A DNA stretch of 64,000 nt, from the NCBI GenBank assembly GCA_047967505.1, contig CM106540.1; one strand, 5' to 3'. The notes beneath the pieces were generated by a model. The model ran no database searches, had not been told where the DNA came from, and saw nothing but the letters and a program-made list of their open reading frames with translations. The position numbers were made by a program, and so were the translations under genes. Positions 54,674-64,000 of the stretch are shown here, piece after piece. This DNA is from Dipteris shenzhenensis. Its lineage: Eukaryota; Polypodiophyta; Polypodiopsida; Gleicheniales. Each line of letters begins with the position of its first letter. The stretch's first letter is position 1.

Positions 54674-55759
54674 TTTCCTTGCATCTTGCATCCATTCTGC
54701 ATGACCTGTCATGTGGTTTGATGCACCTGAGTCAACATACCACACATCATTTCGTTCTTCTGCACTTGTCACAGAATTGGTCATATGCTGCACCATAAAT
54801 AGATGCTCATTTCTGTCATCACCCTGTCTACTAGAGGATGCATAATTGCCTTGCTGCAATTTTCCATTCATAATGTCATTCTGCTTTTTGTAGCAGTCTT
54901 TAGCCATATGCCCCATTTGACCACAGTAGTAGCATTCAACATTGCTGTTTGCATTTTGGCCTCTCTGCGATCCACCACGGCCTCTTTGGCTCCCCTTGCC
55001 TCTAGAGTTACCACGTCCTCTTGCATAGGACTGGTTTTCTTGCATTTGCTGCATATTCTGATTTATACCACGGCCTACAGATCGGCCTCCTCTACCTCTG
55101 CCTCTACCTCTACCAGCATTTGAGTAGAAGACAGTTTCTTTTGAAGTTCTTGCTGAAGAAGATGCACCACCATTTCTCTGCTCTTCAGAAATTAGAAGAG
55201 CAATCAACTCCTCAAAATTTGGAAATTTTTCATGGACGGCAATGGATGTCCGGAACTGTGCATAATCCTTTCCTAGACCATTCAAGGTCACAGAAACTAA
55301 ATCGTCATCATCCACTGGCGACCCAATGGAAGCAAGTGCATCCGCAATTTTCTTCACCTTCATGTGGTAGTCGTTTATGTTCAAATTTTCTCTCTGCACA
55401 TTGTGCAACTCCTGTTTGAGCTGCATTTTCCTGGCTTGCGTATTTGTGCTGTACATTTTTGCCAAAGTATCCCATGCCTCCTTTGGCGTACTTGCATCCT
55501 GAATATGCACAATCATGGAGTCCGAAATACTGATAGATAGCCAGTACATAACTTTCCTGGCTCTCTCGTGCCATCCTTTAAATGCGTGCATTTCCTGTTG
55601 ACTGGGAACATTAGGAAAAACAGGTTCTTCTTCATTTCCTATAATGAACTCCCAATAGCCTTTTCCCATAAGGAAATTCGTCATTCTAAACTTCCATGCC
55701 TGGAAGTTGTTCTTGTCAAGCTTTTCAGTGACAATCTGTGAAAGAGAATAAGATGCCAT
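54674..55759 (-). CDS. Fragment F gag, intact frame, with protease start
   Basis: ATG at 55,759 (MASYSLSQIVTEKLDKNNF). About 360 codons are open to the truncation. Contents: gag N-terminal fold, RENLNINDYHMKVKKI, LNGLGKDYAQF, an Arg/Gly-rich GRGRGRGG stretch, CYYCGQMGHMAKDC knuckle and the protease loop VWYVDSGASNHMTG. No stop or frameshift, unlike the G copy. The frame runs on to 54,452 through unrelated Ser/Pro/Leu-rich low-complexity sequence, which I exclude. In a complete element gag forms the virus-like particle that packages the RNA. Confidence 0.85.
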
Positions 55760-56290
55760 TACCGAGCATTGCAAAATATTCTGTCACTGCAAAAAAACAC
55801 AGCTTTTGCCTCACACGGGCAGATCTGCAAAACTGACGAAAGTGGTATTTCACCACATAGTCACTTCCTAGTGACGATTTTGCATCAACAGGCAACAAGC
55901 ATGAATCTGCAACTCCCAATGTCTCTACGCACAGGCATACGATGCAATTTCTGCGACAACTTTTCACCGACCTGCAGAACAGTGGTCGCACAGCAAAAAC
56001 AGGGCCTTTTTCTGAGTGCCTGCGGAGAACTTCCGCCTCGAAAACGGGGGCCCCGAAATGACCTCGAATCAGAAAAATAAAGTCACTGAGGGCTTTGCCT
56101 TCTCCTGCAGCATATAATGCCCTCTCGCCACACCGCGAAGGGCGTCTCAATCTGAGACAGTGCACTCTTGCATTCCGGCTGTACTACCTGCAGAGATTTG
56201 CTCCCAAACTCGAAAAAGGAAAGCAACACTGGTCTCTTACCAGGACACTGCGAACTTGATTTGCTTTCTTGAGCTCCTTACCACGAACAA

Positions 56291-56303
56291 GGCTCTGATA
56301 CCA
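56291..56303 (-). promoter_or_regulatory. Primer-binding site (tRNA-iMet), fragment F
   Basis: TGGTATCAGAGCC on the minus strand directly abuts the 5' LTR of F. Confidence 0.93.
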
Positions 56304-56656
56304 TGTGAAGATAGTGGGAGAGAGGGAAGGAGTCTCACTTGAGGGTTTCTCACAATCACAATGGGGGAATACACACAAAGGTGGAGGCTGAAAACAGTTT
56401 TTCCTCTTCTTAGTTGTGAAAGCCAAAAGAACTCTTGTACAAAGAAATAGAAGAACCCTATATGTGGGTCTCAAACCAAACTCAACTAACTAAGGTGGCA
56501 TACTAACTGAGCCACGAACTAGTGTAGATAAGGATAGCTATCATCCAGCTATTATTCGTGGGCGGTGTACCAACCGCATCTCCAGCTAACAAGTCGGTGA
56601 CATAAGTACACAACGGTCACCCTGGCATATCGCGAGTGGAGCTCGATATCTCAACA
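56304..56656 (-). repeat. 5' LTR of fragment F
   Basis: 353 bp, minus strand TGTTGAGATATCGAGC to CACTATCTTCACA. Homologous to both G LTRs. It contains the CGTGGCTCAGTTAG segment missing from the 5' LTR of G. Confidence 0.93.
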
Positions 56657-57483
56657 CGTACTACATCCTTGAACGAAATTCTGGAGTTGTGGCAAAAGAG
56701 AGATATTTGCAGATTGTCTTGCTGAGTTCGATTATGCAATGACGCCCATGTTTTGAGGCATCCGAGGTTCTACTTTCACTGGCGGTCATTGCCGTAAGGC
56801 CATGATTTCTTGGATATACCTTATGCAAATTACTCTGGTTGTAGTCTAAGCCATGTGCGCTCATTTATGGTTTGCATTGGGTTATAGTGGATGCTTTACA
56901 GGCCATTTGGATGCATTGCGATCCTTGTTAGATATGTTGATAAGCCCAGATTGCCTTATGGGATGCTTTATTGATGGATGTTTAGCATACAAATGCTATT
57001 TTATGCTGAGGGACAGCTTTTAGATATTGCAGTGGATGCACAGGTTGTGCTATGGTCTTTTGGATGAGACATTATTGATGCTTATGCCCATGGATGGTGT
57101 TTATGCTTGAGGCATTTGGCTCTTATTGGCATTATATTTGCCATTGTTTTGTCATTGTGGGTTGACATTTTCTTTTGGGCTAGATTTGCTCATATGGATG
57201 CATAGTATATGCACATGAATCAGATGCATTTTGATGCTTTGAGCCTTGAGTTTTGGTGACACTATCCTTTATTAAAGCAGACATATTGGGTACACTTGGT
57301 ATTTGGTGTGATTTCTCTTTTGCAGGAGCTAGCATTTGGGATTTTGTTTCATTTGCATCATGGCATCCTCTTCCATGTCTAAAAAGGAGTTTTTCAGCAT
57401 TAAAAGTTTGATGGGACAAACTTTTCTTTGTGGAAAGAATAGATAAGGGATGTGCTTGTTCAAAAGAAGGAGATTAAACCCTA
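56657..57483 (+). mobile_element. Copia family 2, fragment H (leader and gag start)
   Basis: From about 56,680 it matches the leader of D (GAGATATTTG.AGATT, TTCGATTATGCAATG.CGCCCATGTTTTGAGGCAT). It reaches the gag ATG at 57,360 (MASSSMS.KEFFSI) and stops after about 120 bp at ATTAAACCCT, where the family 1 LTR of C begins. A one-base deletion near 57,404 already breaks gag. Cut on the left by F and on the right by C. Confidence 0.85.
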
Positions 57484-57720
57484 ACAAAATATGAAGAGAG
57501 GTGAGGAGAGAGGGAATAGCTAGAGAGCACACCACAAATGACTAACTGTACACTAGATTTAGTTGAAAATGTAGAATATATACAAACCCATTTAGGGTTA
57601 GGGTTAGGGCATCTAACCCTTTTCTTTATAGCACTCTATTGGGTTAGTGCTATGCACATATGATCACATGATGGTGCTATGCACATGTGATCACATGATG
57701 TTGAGCATGAACTCTCAACA
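57484..57720 (-). repeat. 3' LTR of copia copy C
   Basis: About 237 bp; homologous to the LTR of A, with the same AG-rich end, telomere-like TTTAGGGTTAGGGTTAGGG motif (near 57,592) and 27-bp duplication. The left end reads TAACAAAATATG instead of TGACAAAATATG, so the CA terminus is lost or lies at the junction. Confidence 0.8.
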
Positions 57721-57808
57721 CCTTCCTTGAAGATCAACATCATGAAGTAAGCCTTCCCTCAAGATGATGATTCTGGGGAATCAAAGAAGGACTAAGCATT
57801 ACATTCCA

Positions 57809-58490
57809 TCACGCCCCTTTAATGGGAATGTCCTTCCTCTGCGTCAAACCAAGAGCTAGTCGGTGTTTCTCGAAAAGCTCTTTACCGAGTGGTTTGGTAA
57901 AGATGTCTGCAACATTTTCTTTGCTATCACAATGCTGCAGTGTGATGTCACCAAGTAACACTCTTTCTTTGATGAAATGCTCTCTGACATCAATGTGCTT
58001 TGTCCTGGAGTGATATACTGGATTCTTGGCCAAAGCTTGAGCTGATTGATTATCCCAGTATATTGTTATTGGCTTTGGCTCATCAAAATAATCTGTTTCT
58101 AACAATAGTCTTCTAAGCCATATAGCCTCACATGCACCTGTAGTGAGTGCCCTATATTATGCTTCAGTCGAAGACAAAGAAATAGTTGGTTGTTTGTTTG
58201 ACAACCATGATATAGCACCTTGACCAAGGAAAAATGCATATCCCTATATTGATCTCCTGATCTCATGATCTCCGACATAGTCACTGTCACAGTATCCATG
58301 CAACCGTGGATGATTTCCTCTGTATTCTATCCCAAACTGTCTTGTACCTCTAATGTATCTCAAGACTCTTTTGGTTGCATTCTAATGAGACTATTTTGGA
58401 TCTGCCATAAACTGTGCTAGTGAGCTTATTGCATAACAAATATCTGGCCAAGTGATAGTCAGATATATAAGAGATCGGATGAGCTACCTG
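57809..58490 (-). pseudogene. Copia C RNase H
   Basis: 57,809-58,105 reads YFDEPKPITIYWDNQSAQ, where the usual YCDN is YWDN, then HSRTKHIDVREHF and ADIFTKPLGKELFEKHRLALG. The upstream part (58,120-58,300, with CDSDYVGD in another frame) carries the same TEA*Y stop as copy B. Confidence 0.8.
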
Positions 58491-58492
58491 TA

Positions 58493-59381
58493 CTACCTAT
58501 CATTGATTGTAGACTTTTTTGAATCTTTAGTAAGTTTCAAACTCTGTTCCATGGGAGTGCCTGCAATCTTGCAATCTGTCATATGAAACTTCTTCAAGAG
58601 ACTATCAACATACTTGAGCTGACTCATGAATGTGCTATCTGAATCCCTCCAGAACTCAATTCCAAGACAATAGTGCATAAGTCCAAGATCTTTCATGTTG
58701 AACTCTACAGATAAGTCTTGTTTTAGTTTTCTGATGAACCTATCCTTGTTTCCTATCACAATCAGATCATCTACGTACAAAAGTGCAATAGTAATGTCTT
58801 CCCCTTGAACTTTGTAGTAGAGAGTATGATCTGCATTGGACTTCATGTATCCCAGATCATACAAATACTTGTCGATTTTGTTGTACCAACTTCTAGGTGC
58901 TTGCTTTAAGCTGTAGAAACTCTTCTTGAGATGGCAAACCTTATTCTCATTTCATGGTTCAACATAACCTACTGGTTGTCGCATGTAGACTTCCTCGTCT
59001 AGATAACCATTGAGAAATGCATTCTTGACATCGAGCTGATACACATTCCATCTACTGAGTGTCGCTAATGATATCAAGAATCATATGGAATCCATCTTTG
59101 CTACTGGAGCATGTCTCATCATAATCTTGACCATATTACTATGCAAATCCTTTTGCAACTAGTCTGGCTTTGTATCTTTGAATACTGCCATCTGGATTGT
59201 ATTTCACTTTATATACCCATTTGTTTGCTATGGCCTTCTTTCCTGGTGGAAGGTTGCATAATTCCCAAGTATTATTCTTATACAAAGCATCCATTTCTTC
59301 ATTCATAGCAGTTTGCCATTCTGGCTTGTCTACTGTGTCTTTGAAGTACACTGGCTCTTCTCTAGCCATGATGGTAGTCAT
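58493..59381 (-). pseudogene. Copia C reverse transcriptase
   Basis: 58,493-58,864 has YYKVQGEDITIALLYVDDLIV with the catalytic YVDD, FNMKDLGLMHYCLGIEF and the MSQLKYVDSLLKKF strand. Middle parts (58,870-59,060, [18 protein letters not shown]) and the N-terminal piece (59,139-59,381) lie in other frames. Same frameshift near 59,100-59,140 as in B. Confidence 0.82.
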
Positions 59382-59434
59382 AAGAGCATAGTTGGTCGTT
59401 TCAACCTAAATTGCTTTACCTTTCTAAGCATATG

Positions 59435-60350
59435 TCAATCTGGTGGGTGGTCTGCTTTCCCTAGAAGACCGTCTGAGCTCTGCTGTGGCTCTACTTGGGG
59501 TGTTGCTGGCAATTCTTGCTCTTCTTCATCAACCTGTTCTGTAAATGACTGTGAAGTCAATGCTTCTATCTCCTGTGTAGGTGAGGTTTTCCATTCGAAT
59601 TCCTCATCAAAGATTACATTTCTGGAAATAATCACCTTGCATTTGATGGGATCATACAATTTGTATGCTTTGCTTTCTTCATTGTAGCCAACCATGATGC
59701 ATTTGCATGACTTCACATCCAATTTCTTGCGACGATGATCATCATGTATGTGGGCATATGCTATGTAACCAAATATGCGGAGATGCCCAATGTGTGGCTT
59801 ATGTCCAGTGAATGCTTCATAAGGAATCATACCCTCTATCGATTCGGTAGGAAGCTGATCAAGCAAGTAATTTGCTGTAGCTATTGCTTCTGCCCAATAC
59901 TAATTCAGAAGATGCTTCTCCCCAAGCATTGCTCTAGCACTGTCTGCTAAAGTCCCATTCTTTCTTCAGCTCTTGCATTGGAGTATCTACACATGTGAAT
60001 TGTCTTCAAATGCCGTGAATTCTACAAAAGTTCATGAATGATGAAGACATGTATTCACCTCCTCTAGTTGATCTCATGACTTTGATCTTTCTGCCTCTCT
60101 GGTTTTCTACCATGGCTTTGAATTCTTAAAATCTGGAAAAGATATTAGATTTATCTTTCAGAAAGTAGACCCAACAATATCTGTTGAAAGTCAAGTAGTA
60201 AAGTGAACCATTGATGTTGTGGGTCTAGGCATAACCCCATACATCTGTATGAATTAAATCAAGAATACCTCATGCACGAGAGGTACTTCTGCCAAAGTTG
60301 GTTCTCTTTTGTTTGCCAAAGCAGCATGCTTCACAAACCTTTCCAAGAAA
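59435..60350 (-). pseudogene. Copia C integrase
   Basis: 59,435-59,866 carries KPHIGHLRIFGYIAYAH and the EEFEWKTSPTQEIEAL linker. The core at 59,950-60,250 is broken by frameshifts, and it has the 12-nt deletion in the TFIDDYNKYCW segment shared with copy B. Confidence 0.78.
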
Positions 60351-61250
60351 CTATAGCTTAGGAATCCCAATCGCCATATTATGATTTCTAAGATCTAACA
60401 ATGACTTGAAATTGACATGACCATATCTCTTGTGCCATTTTGTAGATAGTGGCATCTTAGCATGCTTATCTGCTGGTACTATAGCTAGCATTCTGTATAA
60501 GCATCCTTCCTTGACACCTTTTGCTACTAGCTGACATCTTTTGGATTTGTCTCTGATGGTGCATTCATCTCTGTCAAAGATGACTCGATAATTGTGTTCC
60601 ATCATCTAACCTACTGACAAGAGGTTCTTGCTGAGCTTTGGAACATAGAGCACATCTTTCACCAATCCTTTCGTACAAGTGAAATTGTTCATAGGGATAA
60701 CACCTATCCCTTGAACTAGATTCGGTGTATTATCTGCTATGTGTAGATGACATTTTTCTAACCTTCTAATGGTTTCACCTCTATGAACCATTCCATATGA
60801 TTTGTCATGTGAGATGATGCACCGCTGTCGATATACCAAGGATCCTGTTCTACTTGGTCGACTTGATAGTAGCTAAAATCCTCTTTGGGATTGTAATCAG
60901 TGTCTAGGTACACTATATCAGCTTGCTGCATTTTCTTATTTGCAAGAAACATATACCCATGTTCATTTGCGAAATGACTGTGACTAGGACGTCCACCACG
61001 ATGATTTCCTCTACCGCAGAAATTCCCTTGATTACTGCTGGATTAACTGCCTAGGTCATACTACTTCTTGCGGCAATCTCTTTCATAGTGTCCAAACTTG
61101 TGATAGTAGTTGCATTGGATGTTTGACACATTGGTGGATGCATTCCCTCATCCTTGGAATACTCCTCGATTGGAATGATTTCCTTTTTTGCTGATTCCGA
61201 TGTTGCTAAGGATGATGCTAATGCTAATGCTGACTTTGATCAAGCATGAT
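60351..61250 (-). pseudogene. Copia C protease, pre-integrase and knuckle
   Basis: 60,351-60,605 has the CTIRDKSKRCQL strand and WHKRYGHVNF; 60,758-60,952 has DPWYIDSGASSHM (intact protease loop). The knuckle near 61,110 reads CNYYHKFGHYERDC, with the same Cys-to-Tyr change as copy B. Sequence upstream of about 61,250 is no longer gag. Confidence 0.82.
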
Positions 61251-62090
61251 CCAACCATCACTATAAAACCATGATTTTCCCTAAAGTCTTTTACTTTGGT
61301 AATCCTAGTAACTTGTGGTGGGGACCATTTAGTCCCACCAATGAGAAAGAGGAAAGAAACCTCCATTTTTTAATGCTTGAGCCTCCTCATTGGCCAAGAG
61401 CATAATCCATATTTTTAAGCCCCTAATGGAAGAGGCTCTTTTTTAGTCCAAAATTCTCCTAATGCTTCTAAATGGAGGAACGTTGACTTTTTGTGAAAGT
61501 AGCCTTTGGAACTGTGGCCCTTGCAGTACTAATCTTTTCTATTTTGCATCTTTCTTTTCCTTTGATAGGTTGCACCAAAGTGGCCATGGCTCGTCCTTCC
61601 TCTTCCTCTATCTTTTGTGTTTCTTTAGGCCACAATGGTTGTGTCGTTTCTTCATTTTTCAGTTCGAACGCAGCATCTGCTTCTGCTTCTATCTCAAAGA
61701 GTTTGGGTGCATACCCTTGATGTGGGGCTCCTTGTCTATGCTGCTTCTGAGCCAAACGAGAGCCAAACTAGGAGCTCTCTCATCCTGCTTGTATCCTCTT
61801 TGTTTTTGAACCAAACTAGCATCCATCTGATCTTGCTTGTGTCCTCCCTGCTCTTGATTGAATTCATGGTCTATCATGAGTGATGATGTCTTAAAGTACT
61901 CAACCATAATATTTTGACGCAACCTACTTGCCTCTGCATTTGGAAATGTACTCCATTCATTAGCTTTACAAGGCTCAATATATATACATAAAGTAAAAAA
62001 TAATAGCCAATAAGGCTTTACAATGAGATGAGCAAAAATAAAACTATGATCCATCATTAACAATTACATTGTGTCCACTAAAACAATTAC
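61251..62090 (-). other. Non-gag block replacing gag in copy C
   Basis: Near-identical to 44,999-45,835. One frame (61,755-61,468) is open for 95 codons and encodes a Glu/Lys/Ala-rich stretch (KLFEIEAEADAAFELKNEE). Another (62,063-61,689) is open for 124 codons as in B. The first frame is broken in B, so it may not be under constraint. Family unknown. Confidence 0.5.
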
Positions 62091-62106
62091 ATTAACAATT
62101 ACATAT

Positions 62107-62329
62107 TTAAAGTATATTTAATTTAACAAAATATTTTAAACTAAATCAAATATACTTTAAATATACATTTAATGTAAAATGAATTAAAAATTTCAGATTA
62201 AATAAAAATTACAAACTCATGAAATAGAGAGTATGTAAAAACATAAATTATAAACTAAGGTAAAATAAAGAAAAATAAAATGATGAAATGATAGACATTA
62301 AAAAAAATCGTTCACTTTTCTTCTCTTAT
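62107..62329 (+). repeat. AT-rich unit, copy 1
   Basis: Near-identical to 46,143-46,340. It starts TTTAAAGTATATTTAATTTAAC and ends TTCTCTTATATGTATATATA, running into the microsatellite. Confidence 0.88.
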
Positions 62330-62389
62330 ATGTATATATATATATGCATATATACATAAATATGCATATATATATATACATATATATAC

Positions 62390-62456
<67 letters not shown>

Positions 62457-63156
62457 CATATATATGTATGTATATATGCATATATGTGCATATATATGTA
62501 TATATGTATATATGCATATATATGCATATATACATATATATGCATATATATGTATGTATATATGCACATATATGCATATATATGCATATATATGTATATA
62601 TACATATATATGCACATATATGCATATATATATATATATGCACATATATGCATATATACATACATATATATGTATATATATGTATATATATACATATATG
62701 TGCATATATATGTATATATACATATATATGCACATATATGCATATATATATATACATATATATGCACATATATGCATATATATGTATATATACATATATA
62801 TGCACATATATGTATATATATACATATATATACATATATATGTATGTATATATGCATATATGTGCATATATATGTATATATGCATATATGTGCATATATA
62901 TGTATATATACATATATATGCATATATATGTATGTATATATGCATATATGTGCATATATATGTATATATATGCATATATATGCACATATATGCATATATA
63001 TGCACATATATGTATATTTATACACACACATATATATATATGCACATATATGCATATATACATACATATATATGTATACATATATATACATATATGTGCA
63101 TATATATGTATATATACATATATATGCACATATATATATATACATACATATATATG

Positions 63157-63215
<59 letters not shown>

Positions 63216-63592
63216 GCATATATATGTATATATACATATATATGCACATATATGCACATATACATACATATATATGTATATATGTGTATATATATACATA
63301 TATGTGCATATATATGTGTGTATATATATATATATGCATATATATGTATATATATGTATATATACATATATATGCACATATATGCACATATACATACATA
63401 TATATGTATATATGTGTATATATATACATATATGTGCATATATATGTATATATATATATATATATATATACATATGCATACATATATATATATATACACA
63501 TATGCATACATATATATGCATGCATATATATATATATATATATATACATATATATGCACATATATGTATATATATATATGCATATATAATGT
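62330..63592. repeat. 1.26-kb TATATGCATA/TATATGTATA microsatellite
   Basis: Mixed ATATATGCAT, ATATATGTAT, ATATGTGCAT and ATATACAT units with one (CA)n tract at about 62,403-62,447. It lacks stop codons in every frame on both strands, so frames of up to 423 codons of Tyr/Ile/His/Met/Cys repeats appear; these are artefacts. It is about four times longer than the homologous tract at 46,358-46,690. Confidence 0.97.
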
Positions 63593-64000
63593 AAAATGAT
63601 TTAAAATTAAAGATTAAATAAAAATTACAATCTCAGGAAATAGAGAGTATGTAAACACATAAATTATAAACTAAGGTAAAATAAATAAAAATAAAATGAT
63701 AAAATGATAGACATAAAAAAATTCCTTCATTTTGTGTTTCTTTTATATATATATATATATATATAGAAAAACATTTTAAGCTAAGTTAAATATACATTTA
63801 ATGTAAAATGAATTAAAAATATAAATGCATTATCTAAGATAAACTTAAATTCAAAAATACCAAAAAATTATATATTAAATTCATTAATTTTGGTTTAAAT
63901 AAAAAATGATATACAAACTTATGAAATTAAAATTATGAAATGGTAGACCTCCCTCTCCACTTTACGCTAGATTAACTAATAATAAGTGAGTAACTAATCA
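63588..64000 (+). repeat. AT-rich units, copies 2 and 3
   Basis: 63,588-63,745 repeats the second part of the 62,107 unit (AATGTAAAATGATTTAAAAT, AATAGAGAGTATGTAAAC, AAACTAAGGTAAAATAAA, ATGATAGACAT), followed by a short (AT)n at 63,745-63,766. A third, more diverged unit starts near 63,773 (ACATTTTAAGCTAAGTTAAATATACATTTAATG) and runs to the window end. So unit plus microsatellite is tandemly repeated. Confidence 0.8.

Larger units (their letters stand above)
54674..56656 (-). mobile_element. Copia family 3, fragment F (5' part)
   Basis: Minus strand: 5' LTR (56,304-56,656), PBS (56,291-56,303), leader and gag up to the start of protease. It is cut at ...EWMQDARKM (54,674), where an AG-rich low-complexity run takes over. 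It is closely related to element G. On its right the LTR terminus abuts family 2 leader sequence (fragment H), so F was inserted into H. Confidence 0.92.
57484..62090 (-). mobile_element. Ty1/copia family 1, copy C (3' complete)
   Basis: Minus strand: non-gag block (61,251-62,090), knuckle, protease, integrase, RT, RNase H, polypurine tract (TCTTCAAGGAAGG, 57,721-57,733) and 3' LTR (57,484-57,720). It is inserted in, or joined to, family 2 fragment H. The leader part present in B (45,836-46,140) is missing here. No 5' LTR or PBS is seen. Confidence 0.9.

Noticed and set aside
54207-54695. 162-codon and overlapping frames at 54.2-54.7 kb
   Set aside because: Low-complexity Ser/Leu/Pro translation of an AG-rich run and GC-rich block at the cut end of F.
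62298-63599. Open frames of 160 to 423 codons on both strands across the AT microsatellite
   Set aside because: The repeat has no stop codons in any frame, so all frames are open at once and encode Tyr/Ile/His/Met repeats. No coding signal exists.
1-64000. tRNA and rRNA genes
   Set aside because: No cloverleaf with A and B boxes or rRNA-like segment was recognised. The TGGTATCAGAGCC sites are retrotransposon primer-binding sites, not tRNA genes.

Overview
This looks like nuclear DNA of a land plant with a large, repeat-dominated genome. The evidence is Ty1/copia retrotransposons primed by the plant initiator-Met tRNA site, a CACTA (En/Spm) remnant with DUF4218- and DUF4216-like parts, Arabidopsis-type telomere motifs (CCCTAAA/TTTAGGG), a VQ-motif protein, the first exon of a plant-type GH28 polygalacturonase, and long AG/CT and AT microsatellites. 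I cannot fix the species. A fern, lycophyte, bryophyte or gymnosperm would all fit; a fern is only a guess. There is no sign of bacterial, organellar or viral genome organisation.

Layout. 0-5 kb: a small internally deleted LTR element (about 0.83-2.67 kb), a diverged tandem duplication, and the lone GH28 first exon (minus strand, 4620-5015). 5-12.5 kb: AT-rich DNA with minisatellites and an unrecognised minus-strand gene (7906-9999) that keeps one frame over 2.1 kb but carries in-frame stops. 12.5-16.6 kb: a telomere-like block, a dense inverted-repeat array, the 3' part of a CACTA transposon, and a decayed gene with a RING-like motif. 17.6-19.3 kb: a 189-bp satellite array. 19.4-22 kb: a decayed copy of an uncharacterised transposase-like gene. 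23-28.2 kb: copia family 1, copy A (minus). 30.3-30.8 kb: the VQ gene, the only complete host gene seen. 35.4-46.1 kb: pieces of copia family 2 (E minus, D plus) joined tail to tail to family 1 copy B (minus). 47.1-52.9 kb: a full-length copia family 3 element G (plus) with both LTRs, a 5-bp target duplication and a 234-bp MITE inside its integrase. 54.7-57.5 kb: a 5' fragment of family 3 (F, minus) next to a fragment of family 2 (H, plus). 57.5-62.1 kb: family 1 copy C (minus). 62.1-64 kb: AT-rich tandem units carrying a 1.26-kb microsatellite.

How the parts relate. Most of the window is mobile DNA in successive stages of decay. Family 1 copies B and C share defects (replaced gag, lost zinc-knuckle Cys, 12-nt integrase deletion), so they come from one already defective ancestor. 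Copy A keeps the gag start. G has an unbroken 762-codon RT/RNase H frame but broken gag; F has an unbroken gag but no pol. Several non-retroviral genes are interrupted almost only by nonsense codons with the frame kept, as expected from C-to-T decay of methylated DNA. The two host genes are the GH28 exon, whose remaining exons are not visible, and the intronless VQ gene with a TATA box.
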